A stretch of 64,000 bases of DNA from Bugulina stolonifera (lineage: Eukaryota > Bryozoa > Gymnolaemata > Cheilostomatida > Bugulidae), in NCBI GenBank assembly GCA_935421135.1, contig OW285189.1:8639072-8703071 (forward strand), written 5' to 3'. Under the pieces are notes generated by a model, which had not been told where the DNA came from, did not search any database, and saw only the letters and a list, made by a program, of their open reading frames with translations. The position numbers and the translations under genes were made by a program. Below are positions 22,501 to 36,800 of the stretch, one piece after another. Position 1 is the first letter of the stretch, and every line of letters starts with the position of its first letter.

Positions 22501-25295
22501 AATAGTTAACCTTTCCCCTCACGACATGGCACATGTAGTGTACATGTATATATTAAAGGATAAATTAGATGAGGAAACTCACAAGAAGCATCTAGCAGCA
22601 TCAGAATTGAAAAGTTGGAGCAGGTGTGTGGAAGAAGAAAAGAGAAGACAACTTCAGTTGGACTTTCAAATCAACAGAATCAAAGAAATGATTAGCGATC
22701 GAGATCAACTTATTAAGGTTAGTTATTTGTATTACTTAAACAATTTAATTTGTGTTATAAATTTTTTTGAGGCCTAAGAAAATTAATTTTAAATGACAAT
22801 TAGCTGCTTCCTAATTTTGCCAATGTTGAACTTTCCTAAACACTACACCCATTACTATTAAGATGTAGCCGCCATTCTTCTTTTTATTGAAATACTTTGC
22901 CTGCGAGATGCCCAACCTCTTTATTGTGCTGGTTTGTGAATTAACAAGTTTTACACCAGAGCCATTGTCCAGTCTGTGTCTAATGTATGATGTCATGTAG
23001 GATAACAACTTGGTGATGGTGTCCATACCTTCAGTTTCATCTGATGACATGTCGTCTGCAAACACATCTGAAGTAGATAGCAGGTTGCAGCAGGTACTTC
23101 ACAACAGCAAAGAGAATCTCTTAACACTGGGTGAGCTGCTGAATTCAGTACTTTCAGCATAAATCTCTCCAATCTTCCAATTTGTTTTTCTACATGTACA
23201 TGTACAAATGTTATGAATGTGTAATGAGTTGAGATCTCAATGTGTTGACATTTGTATATTATTTTCCAGATCAAAATATAAAGAAGCTCCTTAATGAAAA
23301 TAAAGACATACGAGCGCAGGTAATTATTGATGCTGGTGACAGTAACTTCATTCCCACATTTATTTTCTTTACCGCATGTCTGCACATACTTCGCTTGTGA
23401 GAGAAAACATACTCGGCAAATTTTATCACAGAAATTGACTATTACCTTTTATCAAGGCTTGTTTTACAACAAGGTGTTCGTTTTACATTGAGTTCAAACT
23501 GTAAGATATCACAACAAAAGATTGCTAAGCACATCAAATCACAAATATTTGCATTATACTGTATATCACGTAACAATATAATGTACATATGCTATGTACC
23601 ATGCACATGTACAAGTCTACATTGTAACGGTAAACAGGACCTGAAACTTTGAGCTGACAGTCAAACATTCCACATTTTGTATTATATATTCATTACTTTT
23701 AGGTGACAAAGTGTAGACAAGAGTTAAATGACGTAAGGGACGAAAACCTAACAAAGGGAAGGCAACTACCAAGATCTCAGGCATCCACTAGTAGCACAGT
23801 AGAGATAGCAAGGTTGGAGCGAGATCACAGTTTGATGGTTGCTAAGCAACAGCAGGAAATCACTCAGGCCAACTTGAAGATAGACTCTCTAGAGAATCAG
23901 GTACATACAATGTGTTATTTTCAGGTTTCAGTTGGTTGCATTCATAATTATAATAAGGTATAAAGCTATGAACACTGAACACCATGGCCGAGAGCAATGT
24001 GATGTCACTGCTGGTCAACCCACATGTCAATGTGTACCAAAATGAGGGTGTGATTCTTTATCAGCCAATCACATTTCTGCTTGCACAGCTCGAGCACTTT
24101 GGAAGCATTGAACCCATAGAGTTATCTCTATGATTGAACCTGAGTAAATTCCCAGACATTTTCAAATGTTCTTGTATGTTTCTACTTTGGTTTAGTCATC
24201 TAGTACCTATAAACTTCTCATGGTGAATTGGTACAGTTACACACTATAGCTACACCATGAACAAAAAAGATTATTTATTTGTAGGAATTACTATCCTTTG
24301 ACAAAAATTATTTGTTGATTATGTACAATATTAACTTTTGTGTACACGAAACACGGTCCAAATGTTAGATGACCATGTTAGATGACCATATTAGATAACT
24401 ATATTAGATGACCTTATTAGATGACTATGTTAGATGACCATATTAGATGACCATATTAGATGACCATATCAGATGACCATATTAGATGACCATATTAGAT
24501 GACCATATTAGATGACCATATTAGATGACCATGACAGATGCATGCGACTATAAACCTACATGTATGTATTCTGCAGCTGTTACGCTTGGAAGCTCAAATG
24601 CATAGACATAGAGAAGTGTATGAAGATTCTGAGAGAATGAAGCAGCGATTAAAGGGAGATAATAGAAAGATTAGCAGACAAGTAAGTTGAGTGATTTTAT
24701 TATATGGCTTTGAGTGTAAGCAATTCAATTAGATAGAATGTGGGTAAACACGTTATTTCAACCAAGGAAGGAACTACTATATTATATGGTCAATGGTAAA
24801 TCTCTTCCATCCGACCACTTCTTCAGCTCCTATCCTTACGGTCTCAGTTCCTACATGTTATAATCCGCTCCTCCTCTCTCTTGTTGTGCTGTATCTCGTC
24901 AAAATAAATTGCTAAAGTTGCAGTTACAACATGTACATGTACATGTATACGATAGGGTAACACAAGTCCTTGCCAAATTTGCACCTAATGGCAGATGAAG
25001 GTTGACTTTTAGATAAATATTTTCACATCTACCCGTCTCCCATATTTGACATTATTGCGTTAGTTATTACAGGAGATTTTTCATGTAACACCTCACACAT
25101 AGAGCATAGCTGTTGGAGTAACGATTGAATTTCTGTGATGCAATATTATAGTTAGACGAGTCCAACAGACGTCTGGAAGAGTTACAGAGAGAATATGAAC
25201 ATCTAGAAATACGTGTGGAAAAGGTGAAGAATGCAAGAGACAATGCTCTAAATATAGCAACGTCTAAGACAAGCAAACGGCACGCTAACAGCTGA
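19541..25295 (+). CDS. LRRFIP2-like: LRRFIP1/2-like coiled-coil protein (leucine-rich repeat flightless-interacting), 9 exons
   Basis: Exons: 19541-19621, 20096-20299, 21282-21386, 22559-22717, 23001-23130, 23270-23319, 23703-23900, 24577-24681 and 25152-25295 (TGA). They give 391 residues with all phases consistent. The ATG at 19541 follows an in-frame TAG. Residues 1-95 are Ser/Arg-rich and unrecognised. From about 85 onward the protein is heptad-rich coiled coil. YTMNMVDNAQLDNEKQALFY matches the conserved LRRFIP segment (YK.AMV.NAQLDNEK..L.YQV). DRDQLI, NNLVMVSIP and the terminal LEIRVEKVKNARDNAL also align with LRRFIP1/2. Those proteins bind Flightless-I and Dishevelled or nucleic-acid-sensing adaptors in Wnt and Toll-like-receptor signalling. 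The N-terminus is unlike the vertebrate forms, so an unseen upstream exon is possible. Confidence 0.85.
20891..21090 (-). mobile_element. Hammerhead-bearing repeat, family 1, copy B (decayed)
   Basis: Homologous to 14394-14590. Here the hammerhead core on the minus strand reads CTAATGA instead of CTGATGA, AAAA instead of GAAA, and stem II is mismatched (GATGC / ACACC). The invariant G5 and G12 are both lost, so this copy is predicted inactive. It lies in a large intron of the LRRFIP-like gene, antisense to it. Confidence 0.7.
24366..24545. repeat. 13-bp minisatellite TTAGATGACCATA
   Basis: About 13-14 copies of a 13-bp unit in the intron before the exon at 24577. Confidence 0.9.
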
Positions 25296-25587
25296 TGTAC
25301 AATGTATATGTATATGATAGGATCACCTGCTCTATAGTCTACTTGATGAATTGAGTTGTATATTTTACATCTATAATTTAAAGTTGACTTTATGCCTTCA
25401 AGCTCTATTACAACCATACAATCTGTGCAGATTGCAAATAATATTTCATTATTAATTGGCACTATATTTGAGGTACTATTATTTATGTTTAAAGGAAGTC
25501 TTTAGTAATAGTAATAATATAGAGTATGATCAAATATATAGCAAGGCAGCCATGGAAGGTGCACAGTTGGTTCAGTACATTGGTACT

Positions 25588-25830
25588 AATAATAATATCC
25601 GTGGCGCCAAACACAATTCTTTAACGTGGCTGCCCAATAGCAGAGCTAGTCGAGGGGCCACCACGGCTCCTAGAGCTCGATATTATTATAGTTCGATATG
25701 GCACAGAGGGACCTGCTTCGGGACAAAAACCTCCAGGTCATTGGCGGGACTCGAACCCACGTCCTTGCAGATAGCTTGTGTCATTGCTGCAAGACCAGAG
25801 TGACTAGCGCTAGACCACTCAGCCACCAAC
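25588..25830 (-). mobile_element. tRNA-Leu/Ser-like SINE
   Basis: The minus strand begins GGTGGCTGAGTGGTCTAGCG with a good A box (TGGCTGAGTGG, 25815-25825). About 60 bp on it has a perfect B box (GGTTCGAGTCC, 25747-25757). A long variable-arm-like region and a 3' body follow (CTCTGCTATTGGGCAGCCAC, TTGGCGCC), ending in an ATT-repeat tail near 25588. The internal pol III promoter, head-body-tail order and length are those of a tRNA-derived SINE. A plain tRNA gene is excluded because the acceptor stem does not close. Confidence 0.82.
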
Positions 25831-26059
25831 ACCAACACATTTTGAGGGAATCCAAGTAGTGGTTAATGACTGTGTTCTATCCATTGTGTTAGATGATTGG
25901 CTGTGTAAAAAGTCTCAGGTTCAAACTCCAGTAAGGGTTGGGTTATGTCTACAGATGTGGAACCAAGTCTCTGGTTGCTCATAAATAGATTTTTTTGCAA
26001 AAATACCTCACAACTAATATTGTAATAAATACAAAAAATATACACATCTTCGTACATAT

Positions 26060-26415
26060 ATCATTCTTTGTACATGTACTATTCTTTGTACATGTACTAT
26101 TCTTTGTACATACATTGTATATCATTCTTTGTACATGTACCATTCTTTGTACATGTACTATTCTTTGTACATAAAATTATATCATTCTTTGTACATGTAC
26201 CATTCTTTGTACAATCATGTACTATTTTTTGTACAGATATCATTCTTTGTACATGTACCATTCTTTGTACAATCATGTACTATTCTTTGTACATATATCA
26301 TTCTTTGTACATGTACCATTCTTAGTACAATCATGTACTATTCTTTGTACATATATCATTCTTTGTACATGTACCATTCTTAGTACATATATCATTCTTT
26401 GTACATGCACCATTC
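26060..26415. repeat. Minisatellite of TTCTTTGTACATGTAC/ATCA units
   Basis: About 20 copies of a 16-19-bp unit. The period keeps all three plus frames open, giving Tyr/Leu/Phe-rich spurious ORFs. Confidence 0.92.
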
Positions 26416-26950
26416 TTTTTACCCTGTTCGTGTTTATTGTTTTTATCAACCTTGTGCAATAATGTGTCATTTTAATAGTCAAAATAGTATGTAAATTTGT
26501 CTTCCCTCTCTTGCACATACTCAGTTTTCCTGAATAATGTCTGTGATGTCACAGGTAATGATGGCTTCACTTGTAGAAAATATCGAGAAGGGAAAATATA
26601 TTCAGAGCTTCTACTGCACTGCAAAATAGAGTTGTCTGTTATTGCTCTTGGATGATAGCTACTAGCATAATGGGAGAGGGGGTCACCCACCCACTCTCAT
26701 AACTTGACACACAGATGAGTAGCCTTCTGTCTACATTCTGGATAATGGGGAGTAATATAAGTTATTTATGTAAATTAAAAGATGACTCTTGTACTTTGGT
26801 AGGAAAAATGGGTAAGTTTTCTTACATACATTATGGTCTATGACTTACAGTTACAACTATGCACTTTACTTACTTCCTTACAATAAAATGTGTACAGAGA
26901 GTAAACTTTCACCGATTGTAGTATGGGTACTCATAAGCCATTGATAATAA

Positions 26951-27020
26951 TTAGAAGTTGTCTTCCTTCTTCCCTCATTTTAAAACAGAGAAAGATAATA
27001 TGAGGGGAGACAATTTCTAA
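26951..27020. repeat. Small palindromic element of the GGAGTTGTC family
   Basis: ATTAGAAGTTGTCTTCC and, about 45 bp on, the inverse GGGGAGACAATTTCTAAT form a stem-loop of about 70 bp. Confidence 0.65.
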
Positions 27021-27876
27021 TGTATATATTTCTATGTATATGGTTTCATTTAATTGCAACATTATTATTGCCACTAAAATACTACATAATGCTTTTATAA
27101 TTAGGATTTGTCCTCTCTCTTTTCTCTACTAAAATAATACACAAGGCTACAAACTGACTGTTCACGTAAATGACACTAAGGACACAAAACATTTAATAAT
27201 TGATCGTATCATTTTCAAATTAAATTAACATTTTATTTGGAATAACATTACAAAAATCATTCATTAGTATTAATAATATTATACAAAATGTGCATACCAC
27301 TATGTTATAATAGAAAGTATAGTACCATCTCCATTGTACACTACAGCTAGAGTGGATAGTTTGGGAACAGAAATGAAATGACCACGACATAGATAAACAA
27401 CTGTTTCAGCCCATGAACTCTTTAATAGTATGTTATTGGCAGTTTGGAACAGCAAATGTTAGTGTCATCAGGGTGCATGGGTATATTCATATGTAATGCA
27501 ACATTCACACTGCCATTTATACCAACTACTAGCGGCCAACGCTAACCACAATGTGGTTAGCTATTGCTATACTATAGCTGGCACGTGTTAGTTAGAGGCG
27601 GGGTTTAAAGTTCAGCTTGTTGAACTCGTTGACCCCTACCGCTCACTGCAGCATGTCACTATATAATATAGTTGTGGTTAGTAGTTAGTATAAACGGCAA
27701 TGTGAAAGGACCATTAGGGCCCCAAGGGAGACAACTTCCACAAACAGCAGAATTCAAAATTGTTACATAATTATAACTAATGGAATTAAAATAATTTAAT
27801 ACTATTTTTAATATGAATTTAACAAAAAATTAATGTGTAACTTTAAACACAACCTAAAATAACAATAAAACGGTTT

Positions 27877-30800
27877 CTACCCTGTTGCCTCCAGTGCGGT
27901 CTGTGATGTCACAGGACTTCCTGTTGGCGTGAATGCTGAACCACAGGGTGTGCCCGACATACTGACACAGATTCGTGGATCTTCTTGCAACAAAAATGTA
28001 AGAATGTCACTGAGCGATATGATGCCTTCCAGCTGACCGTTAGTATTTATGATGACCAATCGATGTACCTGTAACACAATAGCGATCGCGTTAGAATAAC
28101 ACTACTAACTAACACTAGTCACTACTATATAATATACTAGTACTGATACTAACTAATGAATCAGTTTGTTAGCAAGTTCCAAATGACCTTCAACCTCCCC
28201 TACTATTAGCCTTAAATATACTCCATTGAGAGCCATCATAGCGATTCCGAGTCGATATCACAATGCATGATCACTATTATAAATGGTTACTAAATAGAAA
28301 GTTTCACTACAACTCTGCAAAGTTTCCCACAATGGAAGGAAAATATCGATAGAAAAAGAGTGGATAACTCCATAACACAACCAAGACTGCTGAGGAATAC
28401 ATGTCACGATGAGTGTATAGGTACATGAGTATAGTATTACTTACCCCAGCCTTCACTATCTTCTCAATCACCTTGCCGAGCGAATCCGTAGCATAGCATG
28501 TCAGCACGTGCTCAGTTTTCTATAACAAATTATATTGGTACGTGTTTAATGTTATTTGGCAACAAGTGTCATTCAACGCAGTAAAATGATACTATTATAC
28601 CACACACGGTAAACTGTATGCCGGCACACGATAAACTGTATGCTGACACACGGTAGACTGTATAATAGTACACGGTAAACTGTATGCTGGTACACGGTAG
28701 ACTGTGTGCTGGCACACGGTAAACTGTATACCGGCACACGGTAAACTGTATAATAGTACACGGTAAACTGTATGCTGGTACACGGTAAACTGTATGCTGG
28801 CACACGGTAAACTGTATGCTGACACACGGTAGACTGTATGCTGGTACACGGTAGACTGTATACTAGTACACGGTAAACTGTATACTAGTACACGGTAAAC
28901 TGTATACTAGTACACGGTAAACTGTATACTGGTACATATTAATGTGGGACTGGCACGTATTGAAGGAGCAATTAGTCTACAACAGGGGTTCCCAACCTTT
29001 TCTAGCCTAAGTACCCCTTAGCAGTCATGTAGCAAACAACGTACGTACCCCTTTGTAGGAAACAATGTACCCCTTTGTAAAACTGTGTTTAATCAAGGGT
29101 ATCTTTGGTTTAATTCTAATAAAAATGCGGTATGGTATGAAATTTTTATTTATCAATTATTTAATGATAACTATGTACTCGCAATATAATTTTTATCGGT
29201 TGTAGTGTTTTACAGCTTTCACACTGGTTTAGCTCAACTTCTTTTGCATCAGTGAGCCATTTGATGTTCAGTTCCCTAATAGATAATGATAATATTCATA
29301 ATTGATAGTCTGTAACTGAAAACCACTGTCAAAAATGTCCTAAGTTGATAACTTGTTTTGTACCCCGTAGATTACTAAAATGTACCCCTAGGGTTACATG
29401 TACCCCAGGTTGGGAACTCCTGGTCTACAATCTATCAGCATAGGGGTATACTTACAGATGGCCTGTTTTTCAGTGCTGCTGTTATTAGCACATCTAGGTT
29501 ATTGTAAGACTTGTCAGCTGCCAAGTGCTAAAAGAATTGGCAAATATTATACTTTCAGATAAATCAAGTGAACTTGAAATATGACACAAGAAAGACAGAA
29601 GACAGTAAGTTTGGACTGGTGGCACCAGTGCAATACCTGTACTAAGACACAATATTTTCATGGAACAAAGGATACATTCCTAGCCTGTGGGCCTAAGAAC
29701 AGCAAAGTATTAACATATTACACTTACAGATTACATTACTGTATATTACACTTACAATGACATCAAACTTTGCATAGATATCCACTACTCTGTTCTCAGC
29801 GTCCACAACAGGAAGTGCTGAAACTTTTGACTTGACAAAGATCTCAAGAGCGTCGATGATTTTGTTCTCCATCGTCACCTACATGACAATATTAAATATT
29901 ATTTATACGAATCATATAATACCACACATGGTATAGAATATGGCGTACTGTCTATTAGCAATATTATTAACCTTTGACTGGAGTTATCATTTCCTGCCAC
30001 TCCACTAACAGGGAACGACAACTCTAATTAAAGGAATCGCATAATTTGAACTACAGTGCTAACCTTTCCTGATAAATTACTATGTAGAATATGTCACCAG
30101 TTGGCGGTAAACCACTCGGGTGGACTAACAGACAGACGTAACAGACAGACGTAACAGACAGACGTAACAGACAGGCGTAACAGACAGACGTAACAGACAG
30201 ACGTAACAGACAGACGTAACAGACAGACGTAACAGACAGACAGACATACTTACTGTCTTCAAGTTCTGGTAAGTTCCTATTTGCAAAGATTTTATGGATT
30301 CCTTAACATAATATGGCTTTGGTATGTTCTTCATCTACAACATCAATACCTACTGTATATTATCTGACCAAGTATATTATACATCATATAATGGATGCTT
30401 TAGGTTAATGTACACAATGGATAACATTGTCGAGTAGAAAACTCCAGAGGGTGTGAGCTACCAGTATATCGGTGCTCAGTACAATCTAGTGCTAACGTGA
30501 ATTAAATTTCTAACCTTGTCATCTACATTAGCGAAATCAGAGAAACAGTTGATCCAAATGACATTACACAATCATCATCGTGAATAACGCACAGTCATCA
30601 TACAAGTAGCTCATTGGGTCTATGTAATACTACAAACTTACAAATATGTGGACAAACTTGAGGATACGTTTGTGTGTGATGATGTAGACCGCATTCCCAG
30701 AAATGGGATCAATGACCGGTAGCCTGTGAACCTTAGTTTTACTGAGTTTTCTCACGGCTGAGCAGACGCTATCCTCTGGAGAGATGCTGATGAAGGGTTT

Positions 30801-33800
30801 ATAGTGGGAGCATAACTCCTTCCTCCATGAGCTAATCATGTGCTCCTCTAGCTCCTTCATCTTCTCCTAAACCAGTCAGAACACCACATACATTACCTCC
30901 ATGTAATACTGCTTGTGATTGGCTCATTATTAGTGATGAGAAACCATGTGAGTAGTCAAAGTAACCTCCACTTACAATATTCATATTGCCATAATCAATG
31001 GGAATGGCATAGTAAATCATACACAAATAGATACAACAGTACAACTAGCCCTAGGACTAAGCTAAACAGAGAAGGCAATGAGTACCTGGTTCTAAGGCTA
31101 TGTGGAAGACAAGACTGTTATAATCATATAATTAGCTACCAGCTACTATGGTTCAGTACTACATGGATAGCAGTCTGCTGATCATGAGTCACTACAGTAC
31201 AGTTGGAATCTCAATTCTAACTCACCGAAAACGACATGTTTGTGTTGAAAACCTAATTTAATAAATGCATTATATTAATTTAATAAAAAATAATGAAACA
31301 TTTCACGCAATATAAAATTAGGGTGCAAAATCTAGCTATTTTAAAATTTGTAACATCTCTTGCCAAAAACAGGATAAGCAGGTTAGGTCATTAAACGATA
31401 TGGCGCAACAAGACTAGGCGGTGATGAACTTATGTCAATAGGCAGGTCAGCTCTGCATGCTTGAGCTCTGCAGCATCAAATGATTAACATGATAGAGCTC
31501 AATGCGAGTTAATTTATAAGAAGCTGTAATAAAGGTTGGTAAGCTGGGAGTGCTTAGACTGTGTACCATTCCGTTAGCAAGGGAAACGTTGATTATTTAT
31601 TTAGGGAACGCACACAATAAATATATACTTATCATATAATATGATACTTGCTGTATATACGCTGTGGTCAGGTTGCTTTACAATACCAGAAAAAGAACTA
31701 TGTTAGTATTTCAACCAAACTCACAAAATATATCAATTCTGATAGAAGGTTCACTGACAAATATTCCATGTTTAAACATTAGTAAAACTGGAGTTGTTCT
31801 CTCAATACATGTTTATATTGAAATAGACAGGAATCTGTGATTCAACCAGCCATGAGATAATGGGGGAAGGGTGATTGAACATACAATTTATAGAGCAAAA
31901 ATGAACTCATTTTGGACCTGGCAGTTTTCTCTAATAATATTATAACAGTTCATTATAACTAATGAATCAAACTGAGATATTAGTTTAATAGTTTTAATGT
32001 CAGACATCGAATATTTGTCAGTATACCTAGAGTGAAAAGAAAACAGTTATATATATAATGGCCTTAGAGTCCTACATTCCTCACAAGCTCACTGGGGGTG
32101 TAACACTATTAGACCACAGGCTATCACGTTTGGATAAACACTAGAAGGTGGGCGTACTGTATTAGTATCTACTTCTTTGACCAACAGCCGTATAAGATAA
32201 AACAACTCACTCAATACAAAATTTTGTGTTCAAAAGTATCAAACCCCAATTGAAGGAGATAATTCTTCAATCAGACTATGTTCTATAGATTTTAATGTCA
32301 AACGTTGTACATGGATATTGTGGCTAATTTGGAGTTGTCACATTCACTTCAAATTAGCCAATGAAACAGCAGAGTATTCTTGATTGCCATTGGTCAACAG
32401 AATGCAATGCAGAAACATGACTGACAACTCCAAATTAACCATAAGATAGATGTAGACAGAATGAGTGGAAACATTTATAATACTGATTTTATGATGTAAA
32501 CTCTTGTATATGGCTGGTAGTAGGTGGCAATTATTGACTTCATAATTTAAATATTTATTATTTAAAAAATCTGGATTATAATGTTTCCGCACCATTATAA
32601 TATACATGTATCTATTATGGTTAGCAACAAAATCCAGCACACAGTCTTTGTAGAGTTATCTCCTCCGCTTTGGGTGTGAAAGATTTGAACACACCATTTA
32701 GTGTTGAGTGAAATGTTTAGCCGTTGCTATGACTACGATGTACAAAGCTCTGCATAACATTCTAGAGTTGTCTTTCCATGTCAACTAATATATAGCAAGT
32801 GTACACAATTCCAAGCCATACCACTATTACATAATTACTGTACACTACTGGATAATATACACTGTATACATACATACCTGTGGTGACTTGTAGTACTTGT
32901 GGAGTATCATTATGAAGTCTGTAATAGTCAGCATACCTACAAACTGCTGTGCCTTGTGGTCCCATAGAGGGGCTGACCGCACGCAGTTATATACCAGTGC
33001 ATAGAAAGCTTTTTTCACCTGCAAGACATACACACCCACCCATTGTACACATGAGTAACTGAAGATGACTTCTACTGCCAGTCGCAATAGTTATTTAAAA
33101 TTTTCAGAAAGTTTTGCTACTTCAACAGACAGCAGCTGACTGAACATTCTAGCTGGGCTTTTAAACCTCAACATGGCACTTCCAACGGTTTCCATTATCT
33201 AGCCCTTCTAGTCAGTGATGGGTTTACTTTAGTTTTAGGTTGTCATTCACACATTCAATGTAAACTTGAAGGAATTAATACTTCTAGTATAATTTATATT
33301 CTAGTACTAAAACTGCTAACTTACATGTAATATAGACTACTAGTCACTACATGGACATAGGTTAACAGTTGGTAATAGACCAAGTCGTGTGAACAACTAG
33401 CATGGCCTACCGTACATGTACTCTCTGCGTACCTACCTTATGGGTACCGTATGTATATACAATATATTTACACATAGACAAATTATCAATTTTATAATGT
33501 ACACTGTAAAGCTATCCAATGGTATAACAGAAGTATATTCTAGTGATATATACTCACACTAAGAGAGGTATCAAAGACTATGAGCTTAGAGCTGTTGGGT
33601 ACGATGTCATAACATTTGTGAGCTCTCATAAACTTGTTGAAAACCTGCGGGTCATTCTCCTCTAAAACAGACAGATATCCATTAGAGGTCATTGGATAGA
33701 TGATACACATGTATACATGTACGTTAGAGGTCATTGGGTAGATGATACGTACATGTGGACTATACCTTAGAGGTATATGTAAATGAATAGAATGAATACC

Positions 33801-36800
33801 TGCATTACCTACACTCTAATAATATGTTGGTACCCGTCTAGACCCACCCAATATTATACACTGTATATACCTAGGTACAACAACATGATAGCAACCACAA
33901 TATGTGTACCAAGTAACAGTATATAGACTAGTATGTCCTATTTACTGCAATAAGAAAGTTTACATTATATTATCTGTTATAGAGTATAAAATCTAAATAT
34001 TATGCTAAACAGTTAGATATGATTTTACAGATATAGCCTACAGTTACTACACAAGAGGTAGTACAGATTACTGTTATAATTATACTATAATACTGTAAAC
34101 ATGAGATATAAACAATTCTGTAATGTTGTGTAGTAATGATAAACAGTAGATAAGTGTGAATTATAAGGGAGAAAATACAGTAATACAGTAATACAGAGCA
34201 GTGGCATGGGTACATAATAATATATACTATATACACACTGCTACCGTGAACCACAGCTGCTACATAGACCAGAGGAGTTTGTACTACTGAATATAATAGG
34301 GAGTTATCTCAGCTTGTGTTTCATAAAGCTGAATGGTCTAACAGAGCTTTCAAAATAATCATCAAATATAACCACTAAATTCAATGCATGGATGATACAT
34401 TTAATTATTTCCTACTTAGATAAGAAGCATAGGAAATATTGAATATTGTGCTATCCTTGGAGCCAAAGAGTATTGTTTGGTTAGCTAAAGTATTAAAAGT
34501 GTTATAGTCAGCCTATAAAACATCAGATGTGCAGAGAATTACAGGTAGGGCAACTCCTGCCACCACTGGTAATAATATTATATTGTGATGGTACGCCCAG
34601 TCGTATCTTACATCTGACACTCATTATTGCGTGCATACATGTATATATCTGCTTGTACTTTACTCTTATATTGTTATATATGATTGTATGATTATATCTA
34701 AGTCTTTTAATGCCTTTTATACCCATGTACAGAGGCCCGACCTCTCAGAATCCATTGATATTCATTTTGTACATGAATTGGACCATTATAAGCAACTTTT
34801 GTAGAACCCGACCTATTTTGGGTCGGCCGTCGGGCTTCCGGCGGCCATCTTGTTGCGCAACTTCCGGACGACCACACGTCGTCTTTTCCCGACGTCATGT
34901 CGGCCGGAAGTCCTTATACTATATAAAGGGCACTGTTTTACTGTTCATTGTCTCAGTCTACACTTGGCTTTCAATAAAGACACATCTATACTTGATACAG
35001 GGACTTTCTCTTCCTTTTACTAGGTCATTCGCTTTGCGAACCGCCTACTAGGTTGAACTACTCTCTTTCACGGTATAGTCTGAAGGTCGGACTTGAGATC
35101 AGATGGGTCGTCTTTGGTAGTATTTGGGCTACTGAGACCGCTCGATCTTTCATGTAATGCGAAGTCCTATTACCACTCATAGGCACTTCATTTCTGGGTC
35201 GATAGTCGTCCAAGGACGACCGCACCAAAACACAGAAACCATTACATTGGTGGCAGCGGTGGGATTCTAAGGTCGTACTCTTACGATACGAAGAGAAGGA
35301 AGGTGACCTCGGCCTCGGGTGACCGACCGACCTCATTCTTCAATACTTCTACGGCGATTTAGGACTCGGACCCGGGAACCTTGGATACGAGAAGGTGACA
35401 AACGCTAAAGTGCACCCATAATTCTCGTGGTTCCGCTGGATGTAGCCCGACCTACGCCGGATCTTCAATCAAAGACCGACCTCGGATCCAGAACAGATTG
35501 ACGGTACTCAGTACGACCATTAGGCCGACACGGCCTAACAAACCAAAGCAGTTTTACTCACTACCCGACACCCTACCGACATGGACCGAATAAGGAACCT
35601 GCTTCAGCAGGTAATGTACCAGGCCGAGCAGGACCTCAAAACACTCAGCTACAACGGACAAGAGGACGTCGAACTCTTCATAGAAGACTTCACCGCTATG
35701 GCAGAGCGTTGCAACTGGAATGACAGAGCACGCCTCATACGGCTTAGAGCCGCCCTACACGGGCCCGCACAAGAATGCGGCCGACCCCGATCAGTCGAAG
35801 AGATATTTTCCCGACTGAGGGAACAGTATGGACTATCTGCCAGAGAAGCCCGATGGAAGCTGTCCACCCTGGAACAGCCAGCCCACACGTCACTCAGAGA
35901 CTATGCAGCTCTCATCCGCAGACTGATGGCAACAGCCTTTGAAGGAGCACCCCCTGCATCTTTGGAAGAGTGGGCTGTAGAGAAGTTCTGCCTCTCAGTC
36001 CACGACCGTGGCCTACGCTGGTACTACACATGGTTACAGCCCGACGATATGGAGGAAGCCCTGGAAACCGGAACGGCCTTCCAGAGTAACAAGGGTGGCA
36101 AGGCCAACCCTCCAAAGCCACAAGAGGAGCTTCCCGCCGACCTCCTACGGAAAGCCCTACATACCCTCCTACAGAAATGTCAAGGCACAGATGACGGGCC
36201 GACGGACACACTAGAACCCGTCCCAGTAGACGAACCCATTCCTACTGGAGCCCAGCAAGGAGAAGGTGGACCACCCCACATTGGTCGTCCACAAAGGCCG
36301 ACGGATACATCAGAACCCGTCCCAGTAGATGAACCCATTCCTACTGAGGCCAAACCCAAGAAGAGTGGACCGAACCACAATGGTCGTCCACAAAGGCCGA
36401 CGGATACACCAGAACCCGTCCCAGTAGATGAACCCATTCCTACTGCGGCCAAACCCAAGAAGAGTGGACCGAACCACAATGGTCGTCCACAAAGGCCGAC
36501 GGATACATCAGAATCCGTCCCAGTAGATGAACCCATTCCTACTGCGGCCAAACCCAAGAAGAGTGGACCGAACCACAATGGTCGTCCACTGAGGCCGACG
36601 GACACATCAGAACCCGTCCTAGTGGAAGAACCTATACCCACTAAGCCTAAAGTCAAGAGTAGCCACTCCAAACAGAAAACCCCACGGGTAACTAGCCCAT
36701 CACACTCCAGGCCGACGGCGTCACCTACACCCGTCACAGTGGATGAACCTAAACCCACTAGGCCAACACCAGGCAAGAAACGACCCCATTCAAAGCCGAA

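Larger units (their letters stand above)
25296..27876. other. Tail-to-tail intergenic region between the LRRFIP-like gene and PRKAG
   Basis: No gene seen. Contents: a tRNA-derived SINE (25588-25830), a TTCTTTGTACATGTAC repeat (26060-26415), a short palindrome (26951-27020) and candidate polyadenylation signals AATAAA at 26024-26029 (+) and, for the minus-strand gene, at 27232-27237. Confidence 0.65.

Noticed and set aside
25456..25803. 115-codon plus-strand ORF
   Set aside because: It reads through the tRNA-derived SINE in antisense.
25895..25940. GGTTCAAACTCC resembling a pol III B box
   Set aside because: It has one extra base relative to the consensus, and no A box or cloverleaf could be built.
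26068..26518. Five overlapping 80-codon ORFs
   Set aside because: They are produced by the TTCTTTGTACATGTAC minisatellite, which has no stops in several frames.
28569..28849. Three overlapping minus-strand ORFs rich in Tyr, Val and Cys
   Set aside because: They arise from the 22-bp minisatellite.
31225..31260. Possible extra PRKAG start exon (ATGTCGTTTTCG followed by GTGAGT)
   Set aside because: The flanking exons 33018-32878 and 30866-30642 join in frame without it; it is too short to support alone.
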